DNA of 36,956 bases. Origin: Acidobacteriaceae bacterium (GTDB lineage Bacteria > Acidobacteriota > Terriglobia > Terriglobales > Acidobacteriaceae). Position 1 is the stretch's first letter, and each line of letters begins with the position of its first letter. Below the pieces are notes generated by a model. It did not search any database. It saw only the letters and a list, made by a program, of their open reading frames with translations, and was not told the DNA's origin. Shown one piece after another: positions 18,514 through 26,710 of this stretch. A program made the translations under genes and the position numbers. The DNA is taken from assembly GCA_030037635.1 (NCBI GenBank), contig JASHQH010000095.1, positions 1-36,956 of the forward strand. Direction: 5' to 3'.

Positions 18514-19230
18514 ATGAAAGGTTCCAAGATTTTTCCCTGGGCATTGCTTGTGGGATTGGCCGCGATCCTTGCTCCCGTGGGCCGGGCGCAGGCGCCAGTG
18601 GCGGGCGACTGGAAAGGCACGTTACAAGCGGGGGGCGCGCAGCTGCGTCTCGCCCTGCACATCAAAGCCAATAACGATGGCACGCTGACGGGCACTCTCG
18701 ACAGTCTTGACCAGAGTGCGTATGGCATCCCGGTCAGTGCAATTTCGCTGAAGGACTCGAAGTTCGACATGACGGTGGACGCCGTCCATGGGACTTATAC
18801 GGGCACAGTGAATAAGGACGGCACCGAAATCGACGGCACCTGGTCGCAGGGAACGCCGCTTGAGCTGAACTTCAAGCGCGCAACGGCGGCAGAGGTCGCG
18901 CCGCCGCCCCCTCCCAAGCCTGCGCCGCCGTCGGATATCGACGGAACCTGGGCGGGCATGCTGGATGCAGGTACCATCCAGCTGCGCATCCTATTCAAGA
19001 TTGTGAACACACAGGACGGTTTGTCAGCGCAGATGCAGAGCCCCGATCAAAACCAGGTCTGGGTGCCCGCCACATCGGTCAAGCGCAACGGTTCGTCGCT
19101 GACCATCGAGGTCAAAGGGTTGGGCTTAGTGTACGAGGGCAAGATTGCCGATGGGCTGGCCTCGATTGACGGCACATTCACCCAAATGGGCAACGCCAAG
19201 CCGCTTGAATTGCAGCGCGTAAAACAGTAG
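18514..19230 (+). CDS. secreted protein with two tandem copies of a beta-rich domain
   Basis: Protein of 238 residues with a signal peptide (hydrophobic WALLVGLAAILAP, cleavage likely after GRAQA). It is followed by two homologous blocks of about 95 residues split by a Pro-rich linker (APPPPPKPAPP). Repeat 1 begins GDWKGTLQAGGAQLRLALHI and repeat 2 GTWAGMLDAGTIQLRILFKI. Both continue with a DSLDQ/SPDQ segment, a YTGTV/YEGKI strand, an IDGTWSQG/IDGTFTQM turn, and end PLELNF or PLELQR. The single block also occurs in front of some secreted serine hydrolases, but here no hydrolase follows. It is probably a periplasmic binding or scaffold domain; function unknown. Confidence 0.8.
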   Translation: MKGSKIFPWALLVGLAAILAPVGRAQAPVAGDWKGTLQAGGAQLRLALHIKANNDGTLTGTLDSLDQSAYGIPVSAISLKDSKFDMTVDAVHGTYTGTVNKDGTEIDGTWSQGTPLELNFKRATAAEVAPPPPPKPAPPSDIDGTWAGMLDAGTIQLRILFKIVNTQDGLSAQMQSPDQNQVWVPATSVKRNGSSLTIEVKGLGLVYEGKIADGLASIDGTFTQMGNAKPLELQRVKQ

Positions 19231-19272
19231 CGGCGTTTTAAGCGCCACGTTTGAGCGATAAGAACGGCATGA

Positions 19273-21252
19273 TCACTGCGCGCGCAGTTCTCCTGTAGGC
19301 AGAAACGACAATCCAGCAATCTCGCGTCCCGACGCGAGCACATCGCGCACGCGTTCCGGGTTGGCGCCGCCGCGCGTGGCAGCCTCTCGCAGCATGCGCA
19401 ACGCCGTCGCAGGCGTGGTAGCGGCGGGAAGTCTGAAAATCCACGGAACATTGGCCGAGGTGAGCGAACGATCGTTGCTCAGCGCGATGACCGGAACGAA
19501 GCATTTGAGCGCCAGTTGCTCCGCCAGATGCGCGGAGTCGCGGTCGAGGGCCACAATCGCCAGGGCGTGTTCGTCCATGAGTGCATGGACCAGTTGGGTT
19601 GAAGCTACGCCCCAGCTTTGCCCGCTTTCCACCGGCAGCAGCGACCACTCGCGGCCCTTCAAAGGTGGCCCGCCGAGGGCGGCAACAACCTGCGGCGACT
19701 GCGCGACCTGCGCTGCCGCAGGACCGAATAGAATCACCTGCACCGGGCCCGGCGGCACATTCGCGGCGCGGGGGCCTGCGTAATCCACGCCGTCTTCGCC
19801 CACGCGAGCGTAAGGCGCCGGCGACGCGGCGGGTGCAGGCACCTGCGCTGCGGCTGGAGTCTTGTTCATGGTCGCGGGCCGGTAACTGATGGCGCCGTTG
19901 TGCACCGTGCCGAAAAACATGGGGGCCACGTTCTTCTGATTGGGATCGAAGATCATGTGCCCGGTCACGCCGTCATATTGCTCAAGATCGGCCAGCGCAT
20001 CGTGGATGCGGGCGCGGTTCAGCCCTGCTTTGCAGATGGCGTCGAGCAGGATATTCATCTGATCGTAAGCCAGCGCGGCAAACTGCTCCGGCGCTACCCG
20101 GAAGCGCACCTGGAAGCGCCGATTGAAATCTAGCCAGGTCGCGTCGTTGCGCGTGGGGTCGTAGGGAAACACGGCTTCGAATCCTTCCGCCGCGGGGCCT
20201 GCTTCAGCCAGCAGTTCGGAGCCCAGGGTGCGATGCGAGCCGAAGACGCGCTGCTTCATTCCCATGGCGCGCATCTGCTTCAGGATGCCGGCGGCCTCGG
20301 CTTCGTCGGCCCAGATCACGATGGCATCGGCGCGCGAGTCCTCGATCACTTGCAGTTGCTTTGAGAAATCGGTATCGCCGGGCAGAAACTTCTGCTCGAT
20401 CACAATGGGATGGCCGAGACGGCGCGCCGCGTCGCGCAGCTTGGGAACGCCGAAGCGGCCGTAGCGGTTGTTGATACGCAGAATGGCCACGCGCTTGAGC
20501 CCCAGCTCGGTAAAGATGTGCCGCGCCAGGGTGAAACATTGCACGCGGTCGTCCTGAATGTCGGTGAAGTACCAGGGAATGTACGTCTCGGGGATGGTGA
20601 AATCGGTAGAAGCCGAGTTGACTACCGGGATCTCCGCGCGCAGCGCCACGCGCAGCACAATGTGAGTGGTTTCCGAGCTGATGGCTCCGAAGATGGCCCA
20701 GTCTTTGTCGTCGTAGACCATCTTGACCGTCTCGTCCGAGGTCGAACCCCAGATGGCCGGATCGGTGGGCCGGTCGTCGCCGGAGTAGGCCTTGGCCTGC
20801 CAGTTGTTGTAGTCGTTGTGCAGCATCAGGCGAAAGGGTTTGCCGCCATAGCCGCCGCGCGCATTCCATTCCTCCAGGGCCAGTTGCGCTCCGTGAAGCA
20901 TGCGCGCGCCGAACATCGCCTCGGGATTCGGTTCGACTGGGCCGATGAAACCGATGCGCACCTCGGTCAGGTCGTTGGGCTCGGGAATGTCGCGCCCCGC
21001 GCCCATATAAATGTTGGGACGAATGTAATTGACGTCGTAGGGCGAGGCAAATTTTGCCCAGGGGCTCAGATCTTGAGGCTCGCCGGCGTATGGCGTCACT
21101 TCGCGATCGCGCGGAGGCCCTGGCGGGTGCGCGCCGCACTCACACACATGCCCACTCTGGTTAGGGCTCTGGCTTCCGCCTTGGCCGGCAAGATTCGCTG
21201 CGGCGCCCAAGGCCGCTATACATGCCGCCCTCAGCATCCAATCCATTCGCAT
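19273..21252 (-). CDS. periplasmic ligand-binding protein (Peripla_BP_6 type) with extra C-terminal half domain
   Basis: Predicted exported protein of 659 residues. After a signal peptide (MRMDWMLRAACIAALGAAAN) and a Cys-containing HVCECGAHPPG stretch, residues about 75-450 form a branched-chain-amino-acid-type binding protein: VRIGFIGPVEPNPEAMFG, QLALEEWNARGGYGGKPF, IFGAISSETTH, IPVVNSAST, RVAILRINNRYGRFGV, and ADAIVIWADEAEAAGIL. A linker rich in Ala/Pro follows. The last 155 residues look like only the first lobe of a second such fold (VQVILFGP, ALMDEHALAIVALDRD, FVPVIALSNDRSLTS). No permease or ATPase gene is nearby. ATG 21252 is fixed by AGGGAGGT upstream. Last gene of the cluster; it starts 34 nt after the RidA gene. 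Confidence 0.82.
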   Translation of the reverse strand: MRMDWMLRAACIAALGAAANLAGQGGSQSPNQSGHVCECGAHPPGPPRDREVTPYAGEPQDLSPWAKFASPYDVNYIRPNIYMGAGRDIPEPNDLTEVRIGFIGPVEPNPEAMFGARMLHGAQLALEEWNARGGYGGKPFRLMLHNDYNNWQAKAYSGDDRPTDPAIWGSTSDETVKMVYDDKDWAIFGAISSETTHIVLRVALRAEIPVVNSASTDFTIPETYIPWYFTDIQDDRVQCFTLARHIFTELGLKRVAILRINNRYGRFGVPKLRDAARRLGHPIVIEQKFLPGDTDFSKQLQVIEDSRADAIVIWADEAEAAGILKQMRAMGMKQRVFGSHRTLGSELLAEAGPAAEGFEAVFPYDPTRNDATWLDFNRRFQVRFRVAPEQFAALAYDQMNILLDAICKAGLNRARIHDALADLEQYDGVTGHMIFDPNQKNVAPMFFGTVHNGAISYRPATMNKTPAAAQVPAPAASPAPYARVGEDGVDYAGPRAANVPPGPVQVILFGPAAAQVAQSPQVVAALGGPPLKGREWSLLPVESGQSWGVASTQLVHALMDEHALAIVALDRDSAHLAEQLALKCFVPVIALSNDRSLTSANVPWIFRLPAATTPATALRMLREAATRGGANPERVRDVLASGREIAGLSFLPTGELRAQ

Positions 21253-21286
21253 CACACCTCCCTGACTGCAACCGCCGCGCGAAAGC

Positions 21287-21778
21287 CTATGAGCCGCTCT
21301 TCTCCGCGCGGAACATGGCAATAGCCTCGATCTCGATGAGCAATTCAGGCCGGCAAAGTATGGCCTGGATGCCGGTGGACGCGGGTAGCGGATCCACCCC
21401 CTGCTCCTTGTAAAAAGCAGTGCGCTCTTCATTGAATGCCTCATAGTCGCGCTCAATGTCGCGCAGATAGCAGGTGGTGCGCACAATATCGTGCCAGGTG
21501 CAGCCTTCGCTGGCCAGCAATCCGCTGATGTTACTCAGAGTGCGCCGCATCTGGGCCCGGAAATCGCCGATGTGCACGCTGTTGCCGTTTTCGTCAATCG
21601 AAGCTGTGCCCGAGATCAGCAGAATGGTCAGGCCGTTCAAGTCGATCCTCATGCCTCGCGAAAACGAACTCGGCTTGGCGTAGGCGAAGGCTTCATTGAG
21701 AACTTCGCGATTGGTCACTGCGCGCTTTTCAACCGGAGCGTGGGCAATGGCTTCAAGAATTTCAGCAAATGCGCTCAT
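21287..21778 (-). CDS. RidA/YjgF-family protein
   Basis: Protein of 163 residues with a Rid fold: LNGLTILLISGTASIDENGN, MRRTLSNISGLLASEGCTWHDIVRTTCYLRD, and a C-terminal CRPELLIEIEAIAMF. Family members hydrolyse reactive enamine/imine intermediates or have related roles. The CRPELLIEIEA strand keeps the Arg and Glu typical of active RidA subgroups. An N-terminal extension of about 40 residues precedes the core. ATG 21778 lies 2 nt after the preceding gene's stop with AAGGAG eight bases upstream; an ATG at 21784 is less well spaced. Being inside a redox gene cluster suggests it removes an imine by-product, which is inference. Confidence 0.85.
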   Translation of the reverse strand: MSAFAEILEAIAHAPVEKRAVTNREVLNEAFAYAKPSSFSRGMRIDLNGLTILLISGTASIDENGNSVHIGDFRAQMRRTLSNISGLLASEGCTWHDIVRTTCYLRDIERDYEAFNEERTAFYKEQGVDPLPASTGIQAILCRPELLIEIEAIAMFRAEKSGS

Positions 21779-21780
21779 GA

Positions 21781-22971
21781 TCATGGCTCCTTACGGTCTT
21801 GGGTTGCCGATGGTTGACGAATTCCATGGCTCAACCCCTTGGCGGTCGCGACCCAGATGTCGCTGCCCTGAAAATCGATGCCGAGGATGTAGTTGTGCGC
21901 CGGCGCACTGGTAACGGGCGCCGCCGCAACGTGCCCTTGCGCGTCGCGCACCGTCATCTCTGGTTTGCCGGTGCTAAGCGATGGGCGGTAAACCGCCCAA
22001 TTCGCGCCATCGTAGTAAGCCAGCCCCTTGTCGGTACAGAACCAGGCGCGATTGGCGTCTACGCCTTTCACAAAATTGGTGAAGTTCGAGGGCAGCCCGC
22101 TGTCTTTGGTGAGAAAGTTATGCCAGTAGCGGCCGTCGTAGCGGCTATCGCCAAAGTAAGTGGCGGCCCACACGATCTTGTCGACATAGCTGACCGAGGT
22201 GACAATCTCGTGAATCAGCCCCTGGTCCTTGAAGAGCACCATCTCGTTTTCGCCGTCGGGGTCGTCGTACTTGTCCCAACGGCCGGTCTTCTGGTCGTAC
22301 TCCAGCAGCCCGCTGCCCCACACACCGTAGTAAACTTTGTCGGGCGCGGCGCTCACCGCGTAGGTCCAGATCTCCGCCATGGGCGTGTTGCGCTCGTTAT
22401 AAAGCGACCACTGACCGGTTTTCAGGTCGAGCCTGCATGCGCCGGCGGCCGTCGCCACCCACACGTTCTCGCCTTCGACCGATACGCCATAGACCACATC
22501 GTTGCTCAGCCCCGAATTCAGTTGTGTGTAGGTGTCGATGCGCCCCGCGGAGATGCGGCTGAGTCCGGCCATGGTGCCCGCCCAAACATCGCCGGTGCGC
22601 TTATCGAGCGCCAGCGAAAGCACGGCGCGATGGGCGAGGCCGTCTTTGGGCGTGTAGGTCTTCCACCTCCCGTTCTCGTAGAGCCCCAGGCCGTTCTCAG
22701 TGCCTGCCCAGATGCGATCCCCATCCACCAGGACCGCGAAGACGTGATTGTCGGGCAAACCGTTGGCGGTGGTGAAGTTCTCGAAGCGGAAATGGGGAAG
22801 AGCCCGGGCGGCAGCGGAGACCTTCGCGGTGGAGGCATTGGCTGCTCGCACCGTAGCCGGAGCAGCTGGGCTTTTTTGTCCGATTGCCGCCGGTTGCGCC
22901 AATATCGTCCCTGCCGCTGCGGTCACCGCCAGCGCCAGCGCAAAACCTCTCATCCGCGTGCCTTCCGTCAT
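21781..22971 (-). CDS. secreted Reg_prop-type beta-propeller protein
   Basis: Protein of 396 residues with a signal peptide (FALALAVTAAAGTILA) and at least seven propeller units of the two-component-regulator propeller type: FTTANGLPDNHVFAVLVDGD, IWAGTENGLGLYENGRWKTY, VWAGTMAGLSRI, VWVATAAGACRLD, GVWGSGLLEYDQ, WFCTDKGLAYYDGANW and IWVATAKGLSHG. In most proteins this propeller is the sensor half of a hybrid histidine kinase. Here there is no membrane segment or kinase, so it probably acts as a free periplasmic binding module. Its start overlaps the preceding stop (ATGA at 22968-22971), so it is coupled to the cytochrome gene. Confidence 0.83.
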   Translation of the reverse strand: MTEGTRMRGFALALAVTAAAGTILAQPAAIGQKSPAAPATVRAANASTAKVSAAARALPHFRFENFTTANGLPDNHVFAVLVDGDRIWAGTENGLGLYENGRWKTYTPKDGLAHRAVLSLALDKRTGDVWAGTMAGLSRISAGRIDTYTQLNSGLSNDVVYGVSVEGENVWVATAAGACRLDLKTGQWSLYNERNTPMAEIWTYAVSAAPDKVYYGVWGSGLLEYDQKTGRWDKYDDPDGENEMVLFKDQGLIHEIVTSVSYVDKIVWAATYFGDSRYDGRYWHNFLTKDSGLPSNFTNFVKGVDANRAWFCTDKGLAYYDGANWAVYRPSLSTGKPEMTVRDAQGHVAAAPVTSAPAHNYILGIDFQGSDIWVATAKGLSHGIRQPSATQDRKEP

Positions 22972-24878
22972 CGCATCCTCAAATACTCGATCAGATCGTT
23001 GAGTTGGTTCTTGGTCAGGTCGTTGGTGCGCCCGTGCTTGTCCGCAGGGTTATTCACAGTCCAGATTTCTTCGAGCGTGGGCGCCGAGCCGTCGTGCAGG
23101 TAGGGCGCTGTGAGCGCGACATTGGTCAGTTGCGGCGTCTTCAACAGCCCGGAACTGTCAGTGGGCTTTTTCGATCCCACATCAAAGAGCTTCCGGTTCG
23201 TTCCTTGAACTCCGCTGTGGCAATACGAGCAGCGGTTCTCTTCAGGAATGGGCTTGCCGAAGTTGTCCTGGGTGCGCTCAAAGATCTGCTTGCCGCGCTC
23301 CTGGGCCGCGGATAGCTGGTTGTCTGTCGATTGCCAGCGATTGGGCCGCGGCTGCAGGCTGCGAATGTACAACACGAGATCGGCGAGAGTCAGATCGTCG
23401 AAGCTTTCGGAACGCCAGAAGTACTTTTCCGTGCGCGGGCCGCACTCGGTGGGCAGGTTGGGGTTGGCTCCGTTCCACTTATAGGGCGCGAGGTCCTTGA
23501 CGCCCTCGAGCATCTTGTTTTCTACGATGTCGACTCCAAAGCCATCCGGCTCGAGGTCCCACGTGAGGCCGTCGAAGGTTGAGTCGATATGGCAGTTGGC
23601 GCATCCAATCTGACCTTGAAACGAGTAGCGCGCGGTGTAGAATGTCTGCTCGCCATAGCGGAGAACCGAAATCTTCTTTGGCCCATCCAGCGGAATCGTT
23701 GCCGCCAGGCGATTGGTGCGTGTGTCGATCACGCTGATGGTATCGTCGAGCCGGTTGGCGACAAACAACCGGCGCCCGTTGGGCGTTAGGGTCGCGCCGC
23801 GAGGGTCGTGGCCTACGGCGATGCGCGCCACGACGTAATTCGCGCTGGCCGAAAGATCCTCGACAAACGACTGGCCCCGCGCCTGCACGGTTCGCAGCAG
23901 GCGCGACACGTCGATGGCGGTTACCATCTCCGATCCGCCGTTGCTGACGTAGAGGCGCGACTTGTCGGGCGTGATGGCGATGCCGAAGGGCCGCGCCGCG
24001 TAACGCTCCAGTTCGTCGAGCGGAATCTCAATCGGTTGGGCTCCCACGTCCGCGCCAAAAAGTGTAAGCGTGTCCTCGAAGGCCCAGCCGTGTTCCAGAT
24101 GCGCGAGCGGCACAAGGTTCTTGGGATGCAGCTCGGCGACTGCTCCCAGCCGTCCATCGGCGGAAATGGCGACGTGAAAAACACCTGCGACGCTGTGGAG
24201 AGGGATGCGATCGGCTACCACCGCGCGCGCCGTGTCGATGACCGTGATTTCCGACTCCGGCGGCGTGCGATTCCCCAGCGCGCTGCCGTGCGCGGGCAGA
24301 ATGGGATAAACATGCGTGACGTAAAGCCGGCTGCCGTCGGCCGAAGCTGTCATATAACTGGCGCCGCGCCCAGCTGCCAGCCGCTTCTCTTCCGTTCCCG
24401 TCTGCGCGTCCAGCACGGCCACGTCGTTGGAGATGCGATTGGTCACGAACAGGAATTTGCCAGCGGGGTCCGCAGCCAGGGCAGAAGGCTCCGCGCCCAC
24501 TGGCCAGGTGGCCGTCACCTGCAACGATCGCGTGTCGATCACTGAAACCGAGTCGTCCCATGAATTGGCCACAAAAAGCCGCGCGCCGTCGGGCGACAGC
24601 GCGAATCCGCGCGGCACGTTGCCCACGGCCACCGTGGCCATTGGCTTGAATGTCGCCGCGTCGAGCACGCGTACCTCGCCGCTTTGTTGGCAAAGCACGT
24701 AAAGGCGCCCGCCGTCGGGCGAAAACAGGATCTCGACCGGAGACGCGTAGACCAGAGGCTCGCTAGTGGTTGCGCCGGCAGACGCGCGAGCCGTCTTCCC
24801 GGCCCAGGGCCCGGCGCCGAACTGCGCGGCCACGAGCAGCGATACAGCCAGCAAACGGCCTTGTGCGCCCCAACTCAT
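22968..24878 (-). CDS. YVTN beta-propeller fused to diheme cytochrome c peroxidase/MauG-like domain (hydrazine synthase beta-gamma-like architecture)
   Basis: Exported protein of 636 residues. After a signal peptide, about residues 40-400 form a YVTN-type seven-bladed propeller (VEILFSPDGGRLYVLCQQSG, FALSPDGARLFVANSWDDSV, RGATLTPNGRRLFVANRLDD). A c-type diheme domain follows: heme sites CANCH (Cys426, Cys429, His430) and CSYCH (Cys550, Cys553, His554), and the MauG/peroxidase LTNVALTAPYLHDGS stretch with His595. Hydrazine synthase has a propeller beta subunit and a diheme gamma subunit, reported fused in some anammox bacteria, so the layout is similar. Propeller-MauG fusions are also common elsewhere. 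ATG 24878 is set by an ATGA overlap with the previous stop. Its activity is unknown. Confidence 0.85.
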   Translation of the reverse strand: MSWGAQGRLLAVSLLVAAQFGAGPWAGKTARASAGATTSEPLVYASPVEILFSPDGGRLYVLCQQSGEVRVLDAATFKPMATVAVGNVPRGFALSPDGARLFVANSWDDSVSVIDTRSLQVTATWPVGAEPSALAADPAGKFLFVTNRISNDVAVLDAQTGTEEKRLAAGRGASYMTASADGSRLYVTHVYPILPAHGSALGNRTPPESEITVIDTARAVVADRIPLHSVAGVFHVAISADGRLGAVAELHPKNLVPLAHLEHGWAFEDTLTLFGADVGAQPIEIPLDELERYAARPFGIAITPDKSRLYVSNGGSEMVTAIDVSRLLRTVQARGQSFVEDLSASANYVVARIAVGHDPRGATLTPNGRRLFVANRLDDTISVIDTRTNRLAATIPLDGPKKISVLRYGEQTFYTARYSFQGQIGCANCHIDSTFDGLTWDLEPDGFGVDIVENKMLEGVKDLAPYKWNGANPNLPTECGPRTEKYFWRSESFDDLTLADLVLYIRSLQPRPNRWQSTDNQLSAAQERGKQIFERTQDNFGKPIPEENRCSYCHSGVQGTNRKLFDVGSKKPTDSSGLLKTPQLTNVALTAPYLHDGSAPTLEEIWTVNNPADKHGRTNDLTKNQLNDLIEYLRMR

Positions 24879-26710
24879 TGCGGCTCCTCGATGCTGAGCA
24901 CCCGATCCACGCTCTGGTTTTCCAGCGTCTGCTCGCGCCCGCTCGGCCAATGCACCACAATCCTGTCCGCGACCGTTGCCGCGCCCAAACCGAAATGCAG
25001 CCGGCCATCGTTTTGCGACAGGTAGCCCGACGCGGCTACCCGCTCCTGGAGGGAATGCCTGCCGCCCGCAAACACTTCAACCCGCGCGCCGATACCGTCG
25101 CGGTTGCTTCTTGCGGTGGGGCCGGGGACGGCGCCGCGATCACCGGCGTGCATGGCGCCCACCAGCTTTACATCGATCCAGTGCCCGGTGTTCGTCGAAA
25201 CATTCCGCAGCAGCGTCCCTCGTGCGCCAAGGTTCACAACAAACGCCCCCACTTTGCCATCGTTCATGTAGTCGGCAAAGCAGGCGCCGCGCGCCACTGT
25301 GCGCTGGCTCAGCGCCGGCCCTGCCTCAAGCGATACATCGTCAAACTTGCCGTTGCCCTGTCCGCGAAGCAGCGTGTGCTCCTGCGGGATGAGGTGAATC
25401 AATCCGCCATGGAAAATGAGGATGTCGAGATATCCGTCATTGTCGAAGTCGTAAACGCCGGTGCCCCAGCTGACGTATTGCGCGTTGGCCTGCGAGATGC
25501 CGTTACCTGCTCCCACGTCGTCAAAGCTCATCTGGCCCGTATTCTCCAGCATGCGGTTGTATCGCGCGTCCGACACCCACAAGTCGAGCATCCCCCGGTT
25601 CTCGAAGTCGGCGAACACTGGGCCCATGGCGGAGGTAGACTCGCCATTCTGTCCAAAGGCCGTGCCGGTGTCGGGTGCGATGTCTTCGAAGGTTCCGTCG
25701 TGCCGGTTGTGAAAGAGAAAATTCTCCGTGCGGTCGTTGGCCACATAGATGTCGTCCCATCCTGCACCAGCGAAATCGGCGGCGGTGACGCCCATGGTGC
25801 GGCCCACATAATTGCCGATGCCCGACTTTTCGGTGACGTCGGTGAACGTGCCGTCGCAGTTGTTGTGGAACAGCATGTTGGTCTGGCCCGCGTAATCGAG
25901 CGGCCCTGGATAATTGTCCGCCGCGTAATAAGCGCGATATTGGGGATCGAACTTCACATAGCGGCCGACGAAGATGTCCAGGCAGCCGTCCCGGTCGTAA
26001 TCGAGAAACGTGGAGCTGATCGCCCAGCCGTCCACCTTGATGCCGGCTTTCTCCGTCACGTCGGTAAAGTGCCCGTTGCCGTCGTTTTGGTAGAGGATCA
26101 CCTTGCCGTAGCCAGTCACGAGCAAATCTTCGTTGCCGTTGTTTAAGTAGTCGCCGGCGGTCACAGCAACGGAATACATGTCGGGATTCAGCCCGGCCTT
26201 ATCGGTCACATCGGTAAAGCGTCCATTGCCATCGTTGCGATAGAGGTGGTTGTGCGGCGGAGGATTCGGCTTCTCCTTCAGTGGATAAGGATGCATGGAG
26301 TCGTCGAGCGGGCGGCCGTTGACAACGTACAGAGAGGGAAGGCCGGAATTGTTGTAGTCGAACCACACGCATCCGGCCCCAGTGCCTTCGAGCAACGATC
26401 CCAACTGCGCCGAACCGAAGCTGTGTACAAAGTCGATCCCCGAAGAGCCGGTAGCGTCGTCAAAGCGGATTGCCGAAGCAGTGGCGCCAGCGGCGCCGGC
26501 CTGCGCCGCCGTGGGGGCGGCAGCTTGAGGATTGGGCGGCGCTGCGACTGGCGTATCGGATGGCTTGGCAGCGCCGGAAGCAGGCTGATCCTGCGCGCTG
26601 GGTGCAGCCGCCAAACGGGGCGAAGCGGCCGAATCTGTTTGCGCGAAAAGGCTCGTGTGCAGCGCCGCGAAAACAGCGATCGCCATATAAACGGCCGCGC
26701 GCAGATTCAT
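24875..26710 (-). CDS. FG-GAP/VCBS repeat protein with C-terminal ASPIC/UnbV domain (CRTAC1-like)
   Basis: Exported protein of 611 residues. A signal peptide (MAIAVFAALHTSLFAQ) leads into a low-complexity Ala/Pro/Gln region to about residue 80, then seven or more FG-GAP-like repeats with Ca-binding-type loops (DYNNSG, DYLNNGNEDLLVTGYG, DYDRDGCLDIFVGRY, DFDNDGYLDILIF). The last 90 residues are an ASPIC/UnbV domain (GIGARVEVFAGG, ASGYLSQNDGRLHFGLG, VVHWPSGREQ). Such propellers are secreted, ligand- or protein-binding modules. The start and stop both overlap neighbours by 4 nt (ATGA), placing it strictly between the two cytochrome genes. Confidence 0.9.
   Translation of the reverse strand: MNLRAAVYMAIAVFAALHTSLFAQTDSAASPRLAAAPSAQDQPASGAAKPSDTPVAAPPNPQAAAPTAAQAGAAGATASAIRFDDATGSSGIDFVHSFGSAQLGSLLEGTGAGCVWFDYNNSGLPSLYVVNGRPLDDSMHPYPLKEKPNPPPHNHLYRNDGNGRFTDVTDKAGLNPDMYSVAVTAGDYLNNGNEDLLVTGYGKVILYQNDGNGHFTDVTEKAGIKVDGWAISSTFLDYDRDGCLDIFVGRYVKFDPQYRAYYAADNYPGPLDYAGQTNMLFHNNCDGTFTDVTEKSGIGNYVGRTMGVTAADFAGAGWDDIYVANDRTENFLFHNRHDGTFEDIAPDTGTAFGQNGESTSAMGPVFADFENRGMLDLWVSDARYNRMLENTGQMSFDDVGAGNGISQANAQYVSWGTGVYDFDNDGYLDILIFHGGLIHLIPQEHTLLRGQGNGKFDDVSLEAGPALSQRTVARGACFADYMNDGKVGAFVVNLGARGTLLRNVSTNTGHWIDVKLVGAMHAGDRGAVPGPTARSNRDGIGARVEVFAGGRHSLQERVAASGYLSQNDGRLHFGLGAATVADRIVVHWPSGREQTLENQSVDRVLSIEEPQ

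Noticed and set aside
19231-19272. Bidirectional terminator between the repeat-domain protein and the binding-protein gene
   Set aside because: GGCGTTTTAAGCGCC can pair only four to five bases and is not followed by a T run; too weak to list.
21799-26146. Long + strand open frames opposite the propeller and UnbV genes
   Set aside because: Antisense shadows of well-supported genes; the compositions (many His, Val and Arg) are typical of complementary-frame translation.
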